From NCBI GenBank assembly GCA_023807065.1, contig JAJJLU010004078.1, positions 1 to 19,176 of the forward strand: a DNA stretch of 19,176 bases, written 5' to 3'. Positions 7,420 through 16,680 of the stretch are shown piece by piece. Both the position numbers and the translations under genes were made by a program. The notes beneath the pieces were generated by a model. It worked only from the letters and a program-made list of their open reading frames with translations. It was not told where the DNA came from and did not search any database. This DNA comes from Isotricha intestinalis (Eukaryota > Ciliophora > Litostomatea > Vestibuliferida > Isotrichidae). Each line of letters starts with the position of its first letter. The first letter of the stretch is position 1.

Positions 7420-9936
7420 ATGGCTGAGAAAGTATATATTGAATATAGGATTTTTTTATTAGGAGAAAGTCAAGTTGGAAAACATTCAATAATAAATAAA
7501 ATAAATAATCTTCCTTGTACTCAAACAATAAAAGAGAAGAAAATATATAAAAAAAAAAAGAAATCAAAATCAAAAGAAAATAGAGATGAAATATATATAA
7601 TAGATTCAGATAATAAATTTAATAGAAATTTAAATAATAATTCAGATGAAAATAACACAAAAAAGAAAGCATCAATAATTAAACTTTATAATATATTAAA
7701 ATATAAAATTACTTTATGTCCTTTTTATATTAAATATGCTGATAAATATCCTTTAAATTATACTCCTATTAATGACGAAGATTCTGATTATGAAGTTGAA
7801 TTAAAATATAAATTATCTTTTAAAAATCTTAAAAAAAATGTAAAAGTAAATTTATTTTCTGAGGAATTAAAATTAGAAGAAAACTTTTTAAAAGATTATC
7901 AAATTTTAATTAAAAATTTATTTATTTTTGTTTTTGATTTATCAGATTTTCAAACATTTGAAAATTTAATTCCTTATTATATAACATTAAATAAAAAATA
8001 TTCTTTTCAAAATGAAGAAAATAATATATCATGTATATTAATAGGAAATAAATCAGATAAAAAAATAATATTAACATTAGAACAACAAAAATTATTAGAT
8101 TTATTTATAACAGAAAAAAAAATTCCATATTATGAAATATCAACAAGAATATATTTTTCTTTTAATAAATTTTTTGAAAATATATTATTAGAAAATTTAA
8201 GTCAAATAGATTCTTCTTTTTCATCAAATAACTTTGTAGAAAATTTTAAACAAATATTTGAAAATAAATCAAGTTTTAATAAAGCAGAAAGAAATTTCAA
8301 TGAAATAAAAAATGATGTTCCAGGACCAAAATATAATATTAATATATATGGTTTTGATTCAGAAAATGAAAGAAAAAATTCATTAGGAAATAAAAAATTA
8401 AGATTTAAAACAAAAATATTTGTTAATAAACAAGGTCCAATTTTTAATAGAAATAAAAGTGAAGTTAATATTTTAAAATCTATTTCTGATAATGATAAAT
8501 TTAAACCTCATTTTTCTAAAGATATGAAAGATTGTTATAATAAAATTAATAAAGGATTTTCTTTCAGTGGTTCTAATGGACAATTAAATTTTACTATTGA
8601 TAGAAAAGAAATGAGAAAAAAAAGAAATAAAGAATTTAAAAGTTCTTTTGATTCTAATAATATTTCTGATTTAATGAATGAATTTGAAAAAAATTTCAAA
8701 AATGAAAAATATTTTGAAAATGTTCAAAAAAGAAAATTAGAATATCAAGAAAAAATAATAAATGAAAAAAAGAAAAAATTAGAAAAAATAGTAAAAATTC
8801 ATCAAGATAATTTAGAAAGAATAAAAAATGAAAAAGTATTATCAAGAAATAATATATTAGAAAATAAAAAAATAATCAAATCAAAATCATCACCAGATAT
8901 ATTTGAAGAAAATGATAAAAAAAATGAAAAAGAAAAAAAAGAAAGATATTATAATATATTATATTTAAATAATAAAAAGCATATAAAAAATTTAGAAAAA
9001 ATAGAAAAAAAAGAATCATATTCTCCAGGACCAAATTCATATGATATAAGAGGAGATTTATTAAATATAAATAAAGGAAAAACAATTTTAGGAAAAAGAA
9101 GTAATTCAATTATAGGAAAATTAGATATTCCGTTTTCAAATTTTAAAAGTACTTTTGAACAAATTTTAGAAAAAAAATCTAATTTAAAAAGAACTTATCA
9201 AGAAAGATTTCCGAAAATAATAATTGAACCAAAAATAAACAAAAATTATATTGATGAAGAAATTTGGAAAAAATGGGAAAAAAATAAATTAATGGAAAAT
9301 AATGATAAATTAAAATTATTTTTAGATGATAGAAAAGATTATTATAATAGACAAAAAGAATTATATAAACAAATAAAAGAAGAAAAAGAAAAAAGACATA
9401 AAGAAATAATAAATTATTTAAATAAAAAAGGACATTTAATAGGAAATGAAATTAATTATAATCAAATTGAAGAAAAAAGTCCTTCTTATTCAATTTTAGG
9501 AAAACATTATATTAAAGAAAGAAGTGATGATGATTTTGAAAAAGATTTTAATTTAGATGATAATTATGATAATTTATTTGAAAAAAATAAAAGTTTAAAC
9601 CCTAATTATTTTATTGGAAAAGATAATTATCCTTCTTATTCTTTTAATAAAAGTCAAAGATTTCCAAAAGAAAAAATTGAATATTATTATAATCAAAAAA
9701 ATTCCCTTTTTGAAAATGGAAATTTTTCTTTAAAAGATAAAGAAGATTTTTCTAAAAAAGAACCTTATTCTTATAATGATCAAAGAGGAAATTATTTTTT
9801 TAATTCTAATTCACCTGCACCTGGACAATATAAAATTAAATCACAATTTGATAAACTTGTTGAAGAAGGAAAAGAAAAAAATGAAAATAAAATGAAAATT
9901 ATGAAGAAAAATCATTCTTATTTAAATTTTAGTTAA
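7420..9936 (+). CDS. Degenerate Ras-like GTPase domain fused to STPGR repeats
   Basis: An 838-residue protein. The start is the ATG at 7420 (MAEKVYIEY); the frame is open upstream to 7375 but has no earlier ATG. Residues ~7-265 resemble a small GTPase. G1 is 'GESQVGKH' (G15-K21) with His22 where Ser/Thr binds magnesium. G4 is an intact NKSD (210-213). G5 is S241-T242-R243 in place of SAK. The G3 DxxG is absent (S147-E-E-L there), and a Lys-rich insert of ~90 residues lies between G1 and G3. The rest carries sperm-tail PG-rich motifs: PGPKY at 301-305, SPGPNSY at 535-541, PAPGQY at 799-804, with PSYS half-repeats at 688 and 738, separated by coiled coil. STPGR proteins bind the inner wall of ciliary microtubules, so an axonemal location is likely. 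The GTPase part may bind nucleotide but probably does not cycle normally. Confidence 0.8.
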   Translation: MAEKVYIEYRIFLLGESQVGKHSIINKINNLPCTQTIKEKKIYKKKKKSKSKENRDEIYIIDSDNKFNRNLNNNSDENNTKKKASIIKLYNILKYKITLCPFYIKYADKYPLNYTPINDEDSDYEVELKYKLSFKNLKKNVKVNLFSEELKLEENFLKDYQILIKNLFIFVFDLSDFQTFENLIPYYITLNKKYSFQNEENNISCILIGNKSDKKIILTLEQQKLLDLFITEKKIPYYEISTRIYFSFNKFFENILLENLSQIDSSFSSNNFVENFKQIFENKSSFNKAERNFNEIKNDVPGPKYNINIYGFDSENERKNSLGNKKLRFKTKIFVNKQGPIFNRNKSEVNILKSISDNDKFKPHFSKDMKDCYNKINKGFSFSGSNGQLNFTIDRKEMRKKRNKEFKSSFDSNNISDLMNEFEKNFKNEKYFENVQKRKLEYQEKIINEKKKKLEKIVKIHQDNLERIKNEKVLSRNNILENKKIIKSKSSPDIFEENDKKNEKEKKERYYNILYLNNKKHIKNLEKIEKKESYSPGPNSYDIRGDLLNINKGKTILGKRSNSIIGKLDIPFSNFKSTFEQILEKKSNLKRTYQERFPKIIIEPKINKNYIDEEIWKKWEKNKLMENNDKLKLFLDDRKDYYNRQKELYKQIKEEKEKRHKEIINYLNKKGHLIGNEINYNQIEEKSPSYSILGKHYIKERSDDDFEKDFNLDDNYDNLFEKNKSLNPNYFIGKDNYPSYSFNKSQRFPKEKIEYYYNQKNSLFENGNFSLKDKEDFSKKEPYSYNDQRGNYFFNSNSPAPGQYKIKSQFDKLVEEGKEKNENKMKIMKKNHSYLNFS

Positions 9937-10116
9937 ATAATTTATTTTTTATATTTTTATTTTTTTTTTGTATAATATATTTGAATAAAAGCCAATTTAA
10001 TAATATATATATTTTAATATTTTTGTTTCGAATATTTACATAAGTATAAGAATAAATCATCTTATTTTAATTTTAATTTAATTTAACATTTATTAATTTT
10101 TTCAATCAATTAATAA

Positions 10117-10578
10117 ATGTCAAAAAAAAATTTGACAATTAATTTAATAAGATCAAAACTTTTAAAATTAATTGATTCAGAAATTGAAATTAATAAAGTT
10201 AAACAAGAATTACCAAGTTTAAATAAATCTCCTTTAGATTTTCAGAATAATATAGTTATTGAAATGAAAGAATATTCTCATAGTTTAGAAAAAATAATGA
10301 GAGGATTTGATTCTTTTTTTAAAGGAAATACAATAATTCAATTTAAAAGAAAGAAAAAAAATAAAATTTCAACTTCAACAAAACATATGAAAATTATAAA
10401 AATTAATTCACAATATCCTTTTAAATATTTAGAACATGTTTGTTCTATGGTAAAAATTCCTATTAAAGGAAGAAGTAAAACTGAAATTAATTCAGTAATT
10501 AAAATTGATTGTGATAATTTAATTGAAAAGAGTAACAATCATAATATACATTTTGATAAATTTATTGTTAATGTATAA
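10117..10578 (+). CDS. Small hypothetical protein, 153 residues
   Basis: I do not recognise this protein. It opens MSKKNLTINLIRSKLL, suggesting an amphipathic helix, and has a helical middle, a basic patch (residues ~78-83, FKRKKKN) and a C-terminal half with mixed strand/helix character that includes two cysteines (in 'EHVCSMVKIP' and 'IDCDN'). There is no signal peptide or membrane segment. Its codon use matches the neighbours. Composition is not merely Lys/Asn, which supports a real gene. The start is the first ATG after an A/T leader; the stop is TAA followed at once by TGA. Confidence 0.6.
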   Translation: MSKKNLTINLIRSKLLKLIDSEIEINKVKQELPSLNKSPLDFQNNIVIEMKEYSHSLEKIMRGFDSFFKGNTIIQFKRKKKNKISTSTKHMKIIKINSQYPFKYLEHVCSMVKIPIKGRSKTEINSVIKIDCDNLIEKSNNHNIHFDKFIVNV

Positions 10579-10922
10579 TGATTATTGTGGTTTAATTATG
10601 AAATTTTATAAATTTTTTGATAAAATAATTAATGTAAAATGAATCAATGATTTAAAGTCATTAGATTATTGCTCTTTTTAATATAAATTTATTCTTTATG
10701 ATTTTTAAATAAAAAATGTTTTATTTCATATTTGTGTTATTAGAAAATAAATCTTTGAATATATATATTTTATTATATTAAATTTTTGTATAAGATTCTG
10801 TTTAAAAGCTTTACTTATTTATAATATATTTAATAAAAATTTACAAAAAAAAATGTAAATTAATTATTTTTTAATTGAAAAAAAAAGAAATTATTATTAT
10901 AATATTTTGAAAGATTTTTTTA
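10579..10922. other. Convergent 3' spacer, no gene seen
   Basis: This 344-bp region lies between two convergent genes. It contains no open frame of note. Bases 10615-10642 are an imperfect echo of 10551-10581, which spans the stop codon of the 153-residue gene, perhaps a small old duplication or just low complexity. A short AATGA/TCATT hairpin occurs near 10645. Nothing identifies a tRNA or other RNA gene. Confidence 0.4.
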
Positions 10923-11948
10923 TTAATATTTTTTATTTTTTTTGGAAATATAAGGTTTAAAAGTAATTCCTTCTTCTTTATCAATTTTATCAGTTAATTC
11001 TCTTCTTTTATTTTGTTTTTGTTTATAATCATTATATAATTTTTCTATTTTATTTCTATCAATGATTTTTCTAGAATTTTGAGAATTTCCACTTTGAGAA
11101 TGAAAATTACTTTCACTTTTAATTCTTTTTACATAATCAACAAGTTTTTGATTTCTAATAATTTGTCTTCTATTTGAATCTTCATACAATTTTTGATAAA
11201 TATTACTATTAGGATATGAAGAGTAATTATTTTGATAAGTATTATAATTTTTATCAAAAGATTTTCTTGAAATATTTGGAGTAAAAGTACAACTTTTACC
11301 AAATTCATCTTCTCTTCTTTTCATTAATTTTTCTTTATTTCTTTTTTTATGTTTATTATATTCATCTTGTCGACTAATAAAATCTTGTAATATTGTTCTT
11401 GAAGTATTATTACTTTTACTCCTTTTATTTAATATATCATAAGGATTTTTAGAATAAAAATTTTTCCTTATATTTTCATATGATGTACCTTCTTTATTTC
11501 TTGTATTTTGAAATGTCAATAAATTATTATTTATATTATTATTAATATTGTTATTTTCTGTAATTTCTATTTCATCCTTTTTTTTATTGAAATTAATCAT
11601 TTTATTCATATCATAATTAAATGTTAATATATACCATAAATCATAATAATGCTTTTTTTTCCTTATTTTATATTTTTCATATATATTAAATAAATTTTGT
11701 AATATATTATTATTTGCTTTTAATTTATGTTCAAAAAATTTATTTACTAATTTTAAACTCATTGACTTTTGATTTATTTCTGGAAGAGTTTTAAAAAATG
11801 AAAAGAGAGTATTAATTAAAATTTCTTTTATTTTTTCTGATGAGTTTACACAAGAATTTAAATTATCTAAAAATATATTTATTGAATCATCAGGAACTAA
11901 TCCAATATAACATAAGTAATCTAAAAATTCTTTTGCTGTTTGTTCCAT
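10923..11948 (-). CDS. Hypothetical protein with repeated F-x-P-x-I motifs
   Basis: A 341-residue protein of unknown function. I chose the start at 11948 (MEQTAKEFL). An upstream in-frame ATG at 12017 would add 23 hydrophobic, A/T-driven residues that look like untranslated leader. Residues 1-115 are a compact helical region ('DYLCYIGLVPDD', 'FLDNLNSCV', 'LWYILTFNYD'). An Asn-rich break follows (~130-150), then a basic coiled-coil part. Two 'FxPxI' motifs are visible, 'CTFTPNIS' and, at the very end, 'ITFKPYIS', a pattern recurring in many uncharacterised protist proteins rich in coiled coil. There is no signal peptide. If the upstream ATG were used, its hydrophobic start could act as a membrane anchor, but I consider this less likely. 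Confidence 0.65.
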   Translation of the reverse strand: MEQTAKEFLDYLCYIGLVPDDSINIFLDNLNSCVNSSEKIKEILINTLFSFFKTLPEINQKSMSLKLVNKFFEHKLKANNNILQNLFNIYEKYKIRKKKHYYDLWYILTFNYDMNKMINFNKKKDEIEITENNNINNNINNNLLTFQNTRNKEGTSYENIRKNFYSKNPYDILNKRSKSNNTSRTILQDFISRQDEYNKHKKRNKEKLMKRREDEFGKSCTFTPNISRKSFDKNYNTYQNNYSSYPNSNIYQKLYEDSNRRQIIRNQKLVDYVKRIKSESNFHSQSGNSQNSRKIIDRNKIEKLYNDYKQKQNKRRELTDKIDKEEGITFKPYISKKNKKY

Positions 11949-12318
11949 ATGTTTTTTATTTAAATAAATAATCAAATTAAATATATAAAAAAATAAATTA
12001 ATACGAATTTTTTTCAATATTTTACTTATCTTTTATTTAATGTTCTTTAAATTTTATAAAAATATATATCTCATTAAATTTGAACTTTGAGTAATTTTTT
12101 TGTTCATCCATTTGAAATAATTATTAATTAATTTTTGATAAAAATAAATATACTTAATAGAAGATAAAATAATTAAAGATAATTTAATTTGAAAATATAT
12201 TGTATTATATAAGTTAATAAAAAAATCTTATCTTAATTTCTTATTTTATTTAAATTAATGATTTAAAAATTTCTATTAAAATATAATGCATAAAAGAAAA
12301 TAAATAAATAAAATAAAT
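11949..12318. promoter_or_regulatory. Divergent intergenic region
   Basis: About 370 bp separate the starts of the minus-strand FxPxI gene and the plus-strand ankyrin gene, so both promoters lie here. The sequence is A/T only with few G or C. The part next to the ankyrin gene is A-rich (TAAATAAATAAAATAAAT), like the other leaders. No specific control element is recognisable. Confidence 0.4.
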
Positions 12319-13174
12319 ATGCATGAAGAAGAAAAAGCAAATTCAAGAACAAAAAATAATCTTATAAAAGCATTTTCAACAAATAAAATGAATATATCAT
12401 ATAATAATTTTAATAAATCAATTAAAGGAAATTTTAAACAAAGATTAATTAAAACAAATAAAACTAATTTTAATTCAATAGTAAACATGGCTTATATAAA
12501 TAATAGTTCAATTAAAATAAACACAAACTTAGAAAATTCAAATGATATATATAAATTAGATAATCCATTATTTTCTCCAAAAAAAATAAAAAAACATTAT
12601 AAAAGAAATAGTGATATATTAAAATCTCCAAAATTAAATATTCAAACAGATCTAATTAAAAAATTTATTTTTTTTGCTAAAAAAGGAGATAAAGAAAATT
12701 TTTTAAATATAATTGAACAATTATTTAATGAAGATATTAATTTAAATTATATTGATGAAAATGGATTTTCAGCTTTACATTATGCAGTTGATGAAGGAAA
12801 TTTCAAAATTTGTGAAATTTTAATTAAAACTAAAAAAATTAATATTAATATTAAAAGTAAAATTGATAATAAAACTCCTCTTCATATAAGTTGTAAAAAT
12901 GGTTATTTTGATATTACAAAATTATTAATTTTAAATAATGCTGATTTAAATTGTTTAGATAATGAAAAAAATAATCCTTTATATTATTGTGTTCAAGGTA
13001 ATTATTATGAAGTTGCTAAAATGATTTTAAGTCAAAATTCTGATTATAATTTAATTTATTATGAAAATATTTATGGAGAATCTCCTTTATCTCTTGCTAT
13101 TAAATCAAATGAAAAAATTGGAAGTTTATTAAAAGAATATGAAAGTTTATTATTAAAGAAAAAAAAATCTACTG

Positions 13175-13235
<61 letters not shown>

Positions 13236-14004
13236 GAAATATTCAACAAGAAATAAAAATTTATTTAATAAAAATGAAAAAAATATAAAAGTAAATAATA
13301 ATCATTCAAAAGGAGTATTATATAATAATTCGAATTATTTAACAACATGTCATAAAAAGTTAAATTCATACATATCTAAAAATAATATTAATAATTCAAA
13401 TAATTGTTCAAAATACTCAATTCAAAATACATCAACATTATGTGATAGTAGTAATAATAGTATAAAGAAAACAAATCACATTTATAGTATAAGTACACTT
13501 CCAAAAGAAATAATAACAAAGAAAAAAAATAATATTCAAAATGGAGGTTATATAATAATAAATAAAAATGGAAAAGAAAAAGAATTAACTCAAAATTTTT
13601 CTTTTAAAGGAATAACAAATTTTAAAACAAGTACAACAACAAACACAATAGTAACTTTAAATAGTAATACTAATAATAGTATTATGAAATCTTCTATTTC
13701 TTCTTCTAATAAAGATAGTGATATTTTAGAAGATAAAATACATAATAAAAAAAATATATATAAAAAATGCTTTAATCCAAAAATTAATAAATCAAATATT
13801 TTAAATAAAAATCCTGTGAAAAATTCAAATAAAATTATTGCAGCTAAAAAAATTATGAAAAGAGAAGATGCTAAAAGAATTATTATTGAATTAAATGAAA
13901 GTGATATTAAAAATAATAAAATTCAAAAAATTGAAATTGATTTAATTGATGAACCAATAAAAACTATTGTAAAAAGTAGAAATAATTTAACAAAAAAATC
14001 ATAA
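12319..14004 (+). CDS. Ankyrin-repeat protein with poly-Asn tract
   Basis: A 561-residue protein. Residues 1-110 are basic and probably disordered. Residues ~111-275 hold about four to five ankyrin repeats; clear signatures are 'NGFSALHYAVDEGNFKICEILI', split here as 'GFSALHYAV', 'KTPLHISCKNGYFDITKLLI', then 'NPLYYCVQGNYYEVAKMIL' and 'GESPLSLAI'. A run of 19 Asn (residues 287-305) encoded by pure AAT repeats follows, then a long Asn/Ser/Lys-rich tail. The last ~60 residues ('AKRIIIELNESD', 'IEIDLIDEP') look more ordered. Ankyrin repeats mediate protein binding; partners are unknown. The ankyrin block is a complete small solenoid, not a fragment. Start chosen at the first ATG; stop TAA. Confidence 0.87.
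13177..13233 (+). repeat. (AAT)19 microsatellite coding for Asn
   Basis: Nineteen uninterrupted AAT codons lie directly after the ankyrin block. A pure run with no AAC suggests recent slippage expansion, and its length may vary between individuals or be misassembled. Poly-Asn is common in AT-rich protist genomes. Confidence 0.97.
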
Positions 14005-14147
14005 AATTATATATACAAAATGTAAAAAAAAGAAAATTTATAAATAAAATTAATTATCTTTAGAAAAAAATTCTCATAAAATAAAATTAATAAAAATAAA
14101 TGTTAATTTAATTACTTAAAAATATTTAAATAATAAATAATAATGTA
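14005..14147. other. Convergent spacer
   Basis: 143 bp of A/T sequence between the 3' ends of the ankyrin gene (+) and the pepsin-like gene (-). It presumably holds both polyadenylation regions. Nothing else is seen in it. Confidence 0.4.
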
Positions 14148-15206
14148 TTATTTATTTTTAATTTTAATTAATAAATTTTTACTATCAAAAACAACATTAA
14201 ATTTATCAAAGAAAGGGAAACCAAAAACCCATCTATCATCATTTTTAATTTGAACAATTTCAAATTGACTTTCTTCTTCATTTATAGGAAGAAATAAATC
14301 ATTAAAATTAAAAACTAAATTCCATTTTCCAAAAAAAAATTTAATTTGTCCTAAAAAGTCATTATTTATTTTCTTGTTACATGTAATTACTGTTGTATGA
14401 GTAAAATCTTCAATTTTGCAAATTTTATTATTTAAATAATTTTTAAATATTTCATTTTGAATATATGAAAAAAATTTTTTTGGACAATAAATTTTATTTG
14501 CTCCTGGACTAAAAAAAACAATTTGAGTTCTGTTATAAATTTTAGTATTTTCTAATTTTTGATAATTATAAAAAATAATACAATTTAAATCTAATTCATA
14601 ATTACTTCCCATTGTTTTTATAATATTTCCAATTCTATATTTTTTATCTTTAAATTCTTGAAAATTTCCAATGTAAAGATATTTATCAATAATTCCAAAA
14701 GAAGTGTCGGAAATAAAACTTTTATTTTCAAAATGATTTAATAATGAAAATTCAGAATTTTTTTTAAAAGTTCCTAAACCTAAAATACCAATATAAGGTT
14801 CATTTTCATTAAAATCTCCTGAATTAATTAAATAAAATGTAAAAGAATCTAATTTTGCATTTTTTATACTTTCAATATAAAATGTATCTTTTACTTTTAA
14901 TCCATTTAATATATAATCTTTATATGTTATTATATTTTCTTCTGCTATTACTTCCAATGTTGATGATTGTTTTATATCAAATCCTCCTTTTTTATAATCT
15001 TTATTAAATATAAAACAAAAATTTGCATTTGTTACTAATTTAAATAAATAACATTTTTCTGGAGTTCCTATACAAACTTTTATTAAAGGTTGATTTATTT
15101 TTGAATATTCAATTGGAATTTTGAATTCTCCAGTTAAATAACGTAGATTTTTCTCTTGAGATACAACAAACAAAAATATTAAAAAAAGAATGTTCATTTT
15201 ATACAA
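14148..15206 (-). CDS. Secreted pepsin-fold protein lacking both catalytic motifs
   Basis: A 352-residue member of the A1 (pepsin/cathepsin D) fold. Residues 1-17 form a signal peptide (hydrophobic 'ILFLIFLFVVS'); M1 or M4 could start it. Fold markers are 'KVCIGTPEKC' before the first active-site position, 'YIGILGLG' near 138-145, 'YLYIGNF' near 176, a Cys pair in the C-terminal lobe, and the closing 'GFPFFDKFNVVFD' pattern. In active enzymes each lobe has a DTG/DSG. Here the first is T59-N60-A61 and the second S233-P234-G235, so both catalytic aspartates are gone and peptide cleavage is not expected. The fold is otherwise full length and open, which argues for a maintained binding protein rather than decay. 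Destination is the secretory pathway, surface or vacuole. It lies 117 bp downstream of the B-box gene on the same strand. Confidence 0.85.
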   Translation of the reverse strand: MYKMNILFLIFLFVVSQEKNLRYLTGEFKIPIEYSKINQPLIKVCIGTPEKCYLFKLVTNANFCFIFNKDYKKGGFDIKQSSTLEVIAEENIITYKDYILNGLKVKDTFYIESIKNAKLDSFTFYLINSGDFNENEPYIGILGLGTFKKNSEFSLLNHFENKSFISDTSFGIIDKYLYIGNFQEFKDKKYRIGNIIKTMGSNYELDLNCIIFYNYQKLENTKIYNRTQIVFFSPGANKIYCPKKFFSYIQNEIFKNYLNNKICKIEDFTHTTVITCNKKINNDFLGQIKFFFGKWNLVFNFNDLFLPINEEESQFEIVQIKNDDRWVFGFPFFDKFNVVFDSKNLLIKIKNK

Positions 15207-15323
15207 AAATATAAAATAATAATAATATTCTAAAAAAAAAATTTTATATAAGAGAAATTCAATATATAATCTACACTAAAAACTAAAAAATAAAAAAATA
15301 AAATTATGAAAAAAAAGTAAAAT

Positions 15324-16565
15324 TTATTTTGGTCTTAACCTAAATAATTGGAAAGAAATTTGGCAATTATATCCTTTATTAAATAAAAGCCATACTTTAA
15401 TAGTTTGATCAGCAGAACAAGAAATTAATTTTTCATCATCAGTTTGAAATAAATACATGACTCTATCAGAATGTCCTTTTATAGTATATTCTTTTTCTAA
15501 ATTTTGATTAAATATTATTATATCTCCATTTGGAGCACTCGTTGCTATTCTTTTATCTTTTAATATTAATGTTCCTGAAGTTCCAAAATTTAATTTATCT
15601 AATTTTACTATTCTTTCTAATAATTCAAAATAATCTATTTCTCTATTTGTTTTTTTTCTTTTTCTCTCTCCTGAAAATTTTATTATAAAATCATATTTAA
15701 AGTAATTTATTATTTTTTTATAATAATATTCTGGAGATACTTCATTGTAATTTACATCAAATAATTCTAAATTGAAAGTTTGATTTTTATAAATTGTTTT
15801 TTTTAATGAATATGGAATTTGTTCTTTTTTTTTATAATATTCATACATATTTAATAATGTTTCCATAATCTTTAAAAGATATTTATTTATTTCATTATTA
15901 TAGTTATATTTAGATTCTATTTCTTCTATTTTTTCATTTGAATTATTTAATTTTTTATATTCATTAATACTTTTATTTTTCAATTCATAATTAAATTTAT
16001 TTATTTTTTTCTTTGCTTCATTTATTTTGTCTTTTATTTCTTTAATATTAATAGATTTCAATTTAATTAAATCTGTTTTTTCTTCATGAAACATATGATC
16101 TTCTTTGCATTTTTTGCAAAAAAATTTATCACAATCAATACAAAAACCAATTAAATTTTGATCAAAATGTTTTTTACAATTAATTTCAATTAAATCAAAT
16201 GCTTTAATTATATGTTCTGAAAAAGTAAAAATATGTGAATTATAACAATTTTTACATAAAATTTTGTTGCAATCATAACAAAAAGATATATTAGAAAAAA
16301 TATCTTTATTCTTACAATAAAAACAATTTATTTTTGATAAAAAAGTTATTTGAAATTGGGAAACAAATTCATTTATTTTTTTCCAATAACTCCCACAATT
16401 ACAATATATTTTTAATTTTGGAATTTCTTCTATTTTCGGAACTATTGAAATTATTGGAATACATAAACAATTTTTACATCTTATAAAATTTATTCCTGGC
16501 TCTAATCCATCTAATATATCTATTATATTATTATTATTTTCTTCTTCATTTTCTTGATTTTTCAT
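15324..16565 (-). CDS. Tandem B-box zinc-finger protein with short WD40 end
   Basis: A 413-residue protein. Residues 30-57 hold a C-x2-C ... C-x-C element like a small zinc ribbon. Residues 81-118 form a first B-box-like finger (C81, C84, C96, C99, C104, C107, H111, H118). Residues 130-160 form a textbook B-box2 (C130, H133, C142, C145, C150, C153, H157, H160). A coiled coil follows (~165-245), as in TRIM proteins but with no RING. The C-terminus has only about two WD40-type repeats ('GDIIIFNQNLEKEYTIKGH', 'LISCSADQTIKVW') and then stops with FRLRPK. A WD40 propeller needs about seven blades, so the domain is truncated or very reduced. The spacer after the stop offers no continuation. It may be a scaffold of a TRIM-like system; without RING, ubiquitin-ligase activity is not expected. 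Confidence 0.85.
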   Translation of the reverse strand: MKNQENEEENNNNIIDILDGLEPGINFIRCKNCLCIPIISIVPKIEEIPKLKIYCNCGSYWKKINEFVSQFQITFLSKINCFYCKNKDIFSNISFCYDCNKILCKNCYNSHIFTFSEHIIKAFDLIEINCKKHFDQNLIGFCIDCDKFFCKKCKEDHMFHEEKTDLIKLKSINIKEIKDKINEAKKKINKFNYELKNKSINEYKKLNNSNEKIEEIESKYNYNNEINKYLLKIMETLLNMYEYYKKKEQIPYSLKKTIYKNQTFNLELFDVNYNEVSPEYYYKKIINYFKYDFIIKFSGERKRKKTNREIDYFELLERIVKLDKLNFGTSGTLILKDKRIATSAPNGDIIIFNQNLEKEYTIKGHSDRVMYLFQTDDEKLISCSADQTIKVWLLFNKGYNCQISFQLFRLRPK

Positions 16566-16680
16566 TCAATTAATATTTATTAATATTTATTTTTAATGTT
16601 TATTTTTTTTTTTTTTTGTTTTATGTTCATTTAAAGAAAAAATAATAATTTATAATAAATAACTAAATATTACTTTTTTT

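Noticed and set aside
10551..10642. Imperfect tandem echo of the end of the 153-residue gene just after its stop
   Set aside because: The two ~30-base copies differ by several substitutions and gaps and are almost pure A/T, so chance or low complexity explains them as well as duplication.
10579..10922. A tRNA or snRNA gene in the convergent spacer
   Set aside because: No cloverleaf, no TTCGA-type B box and no conserved snRNA motif could be found; only a 5-bp hairpin.
11949..12017. N-terminal hydrophobic extension (23 residues) of the FxPxI gene as a membrane anchor
   Set aside because: The sequence is what an A/T leader encodes by chance, and the ATG at 11948 begins a normal-looking protein. 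Kept only as an alternative start.
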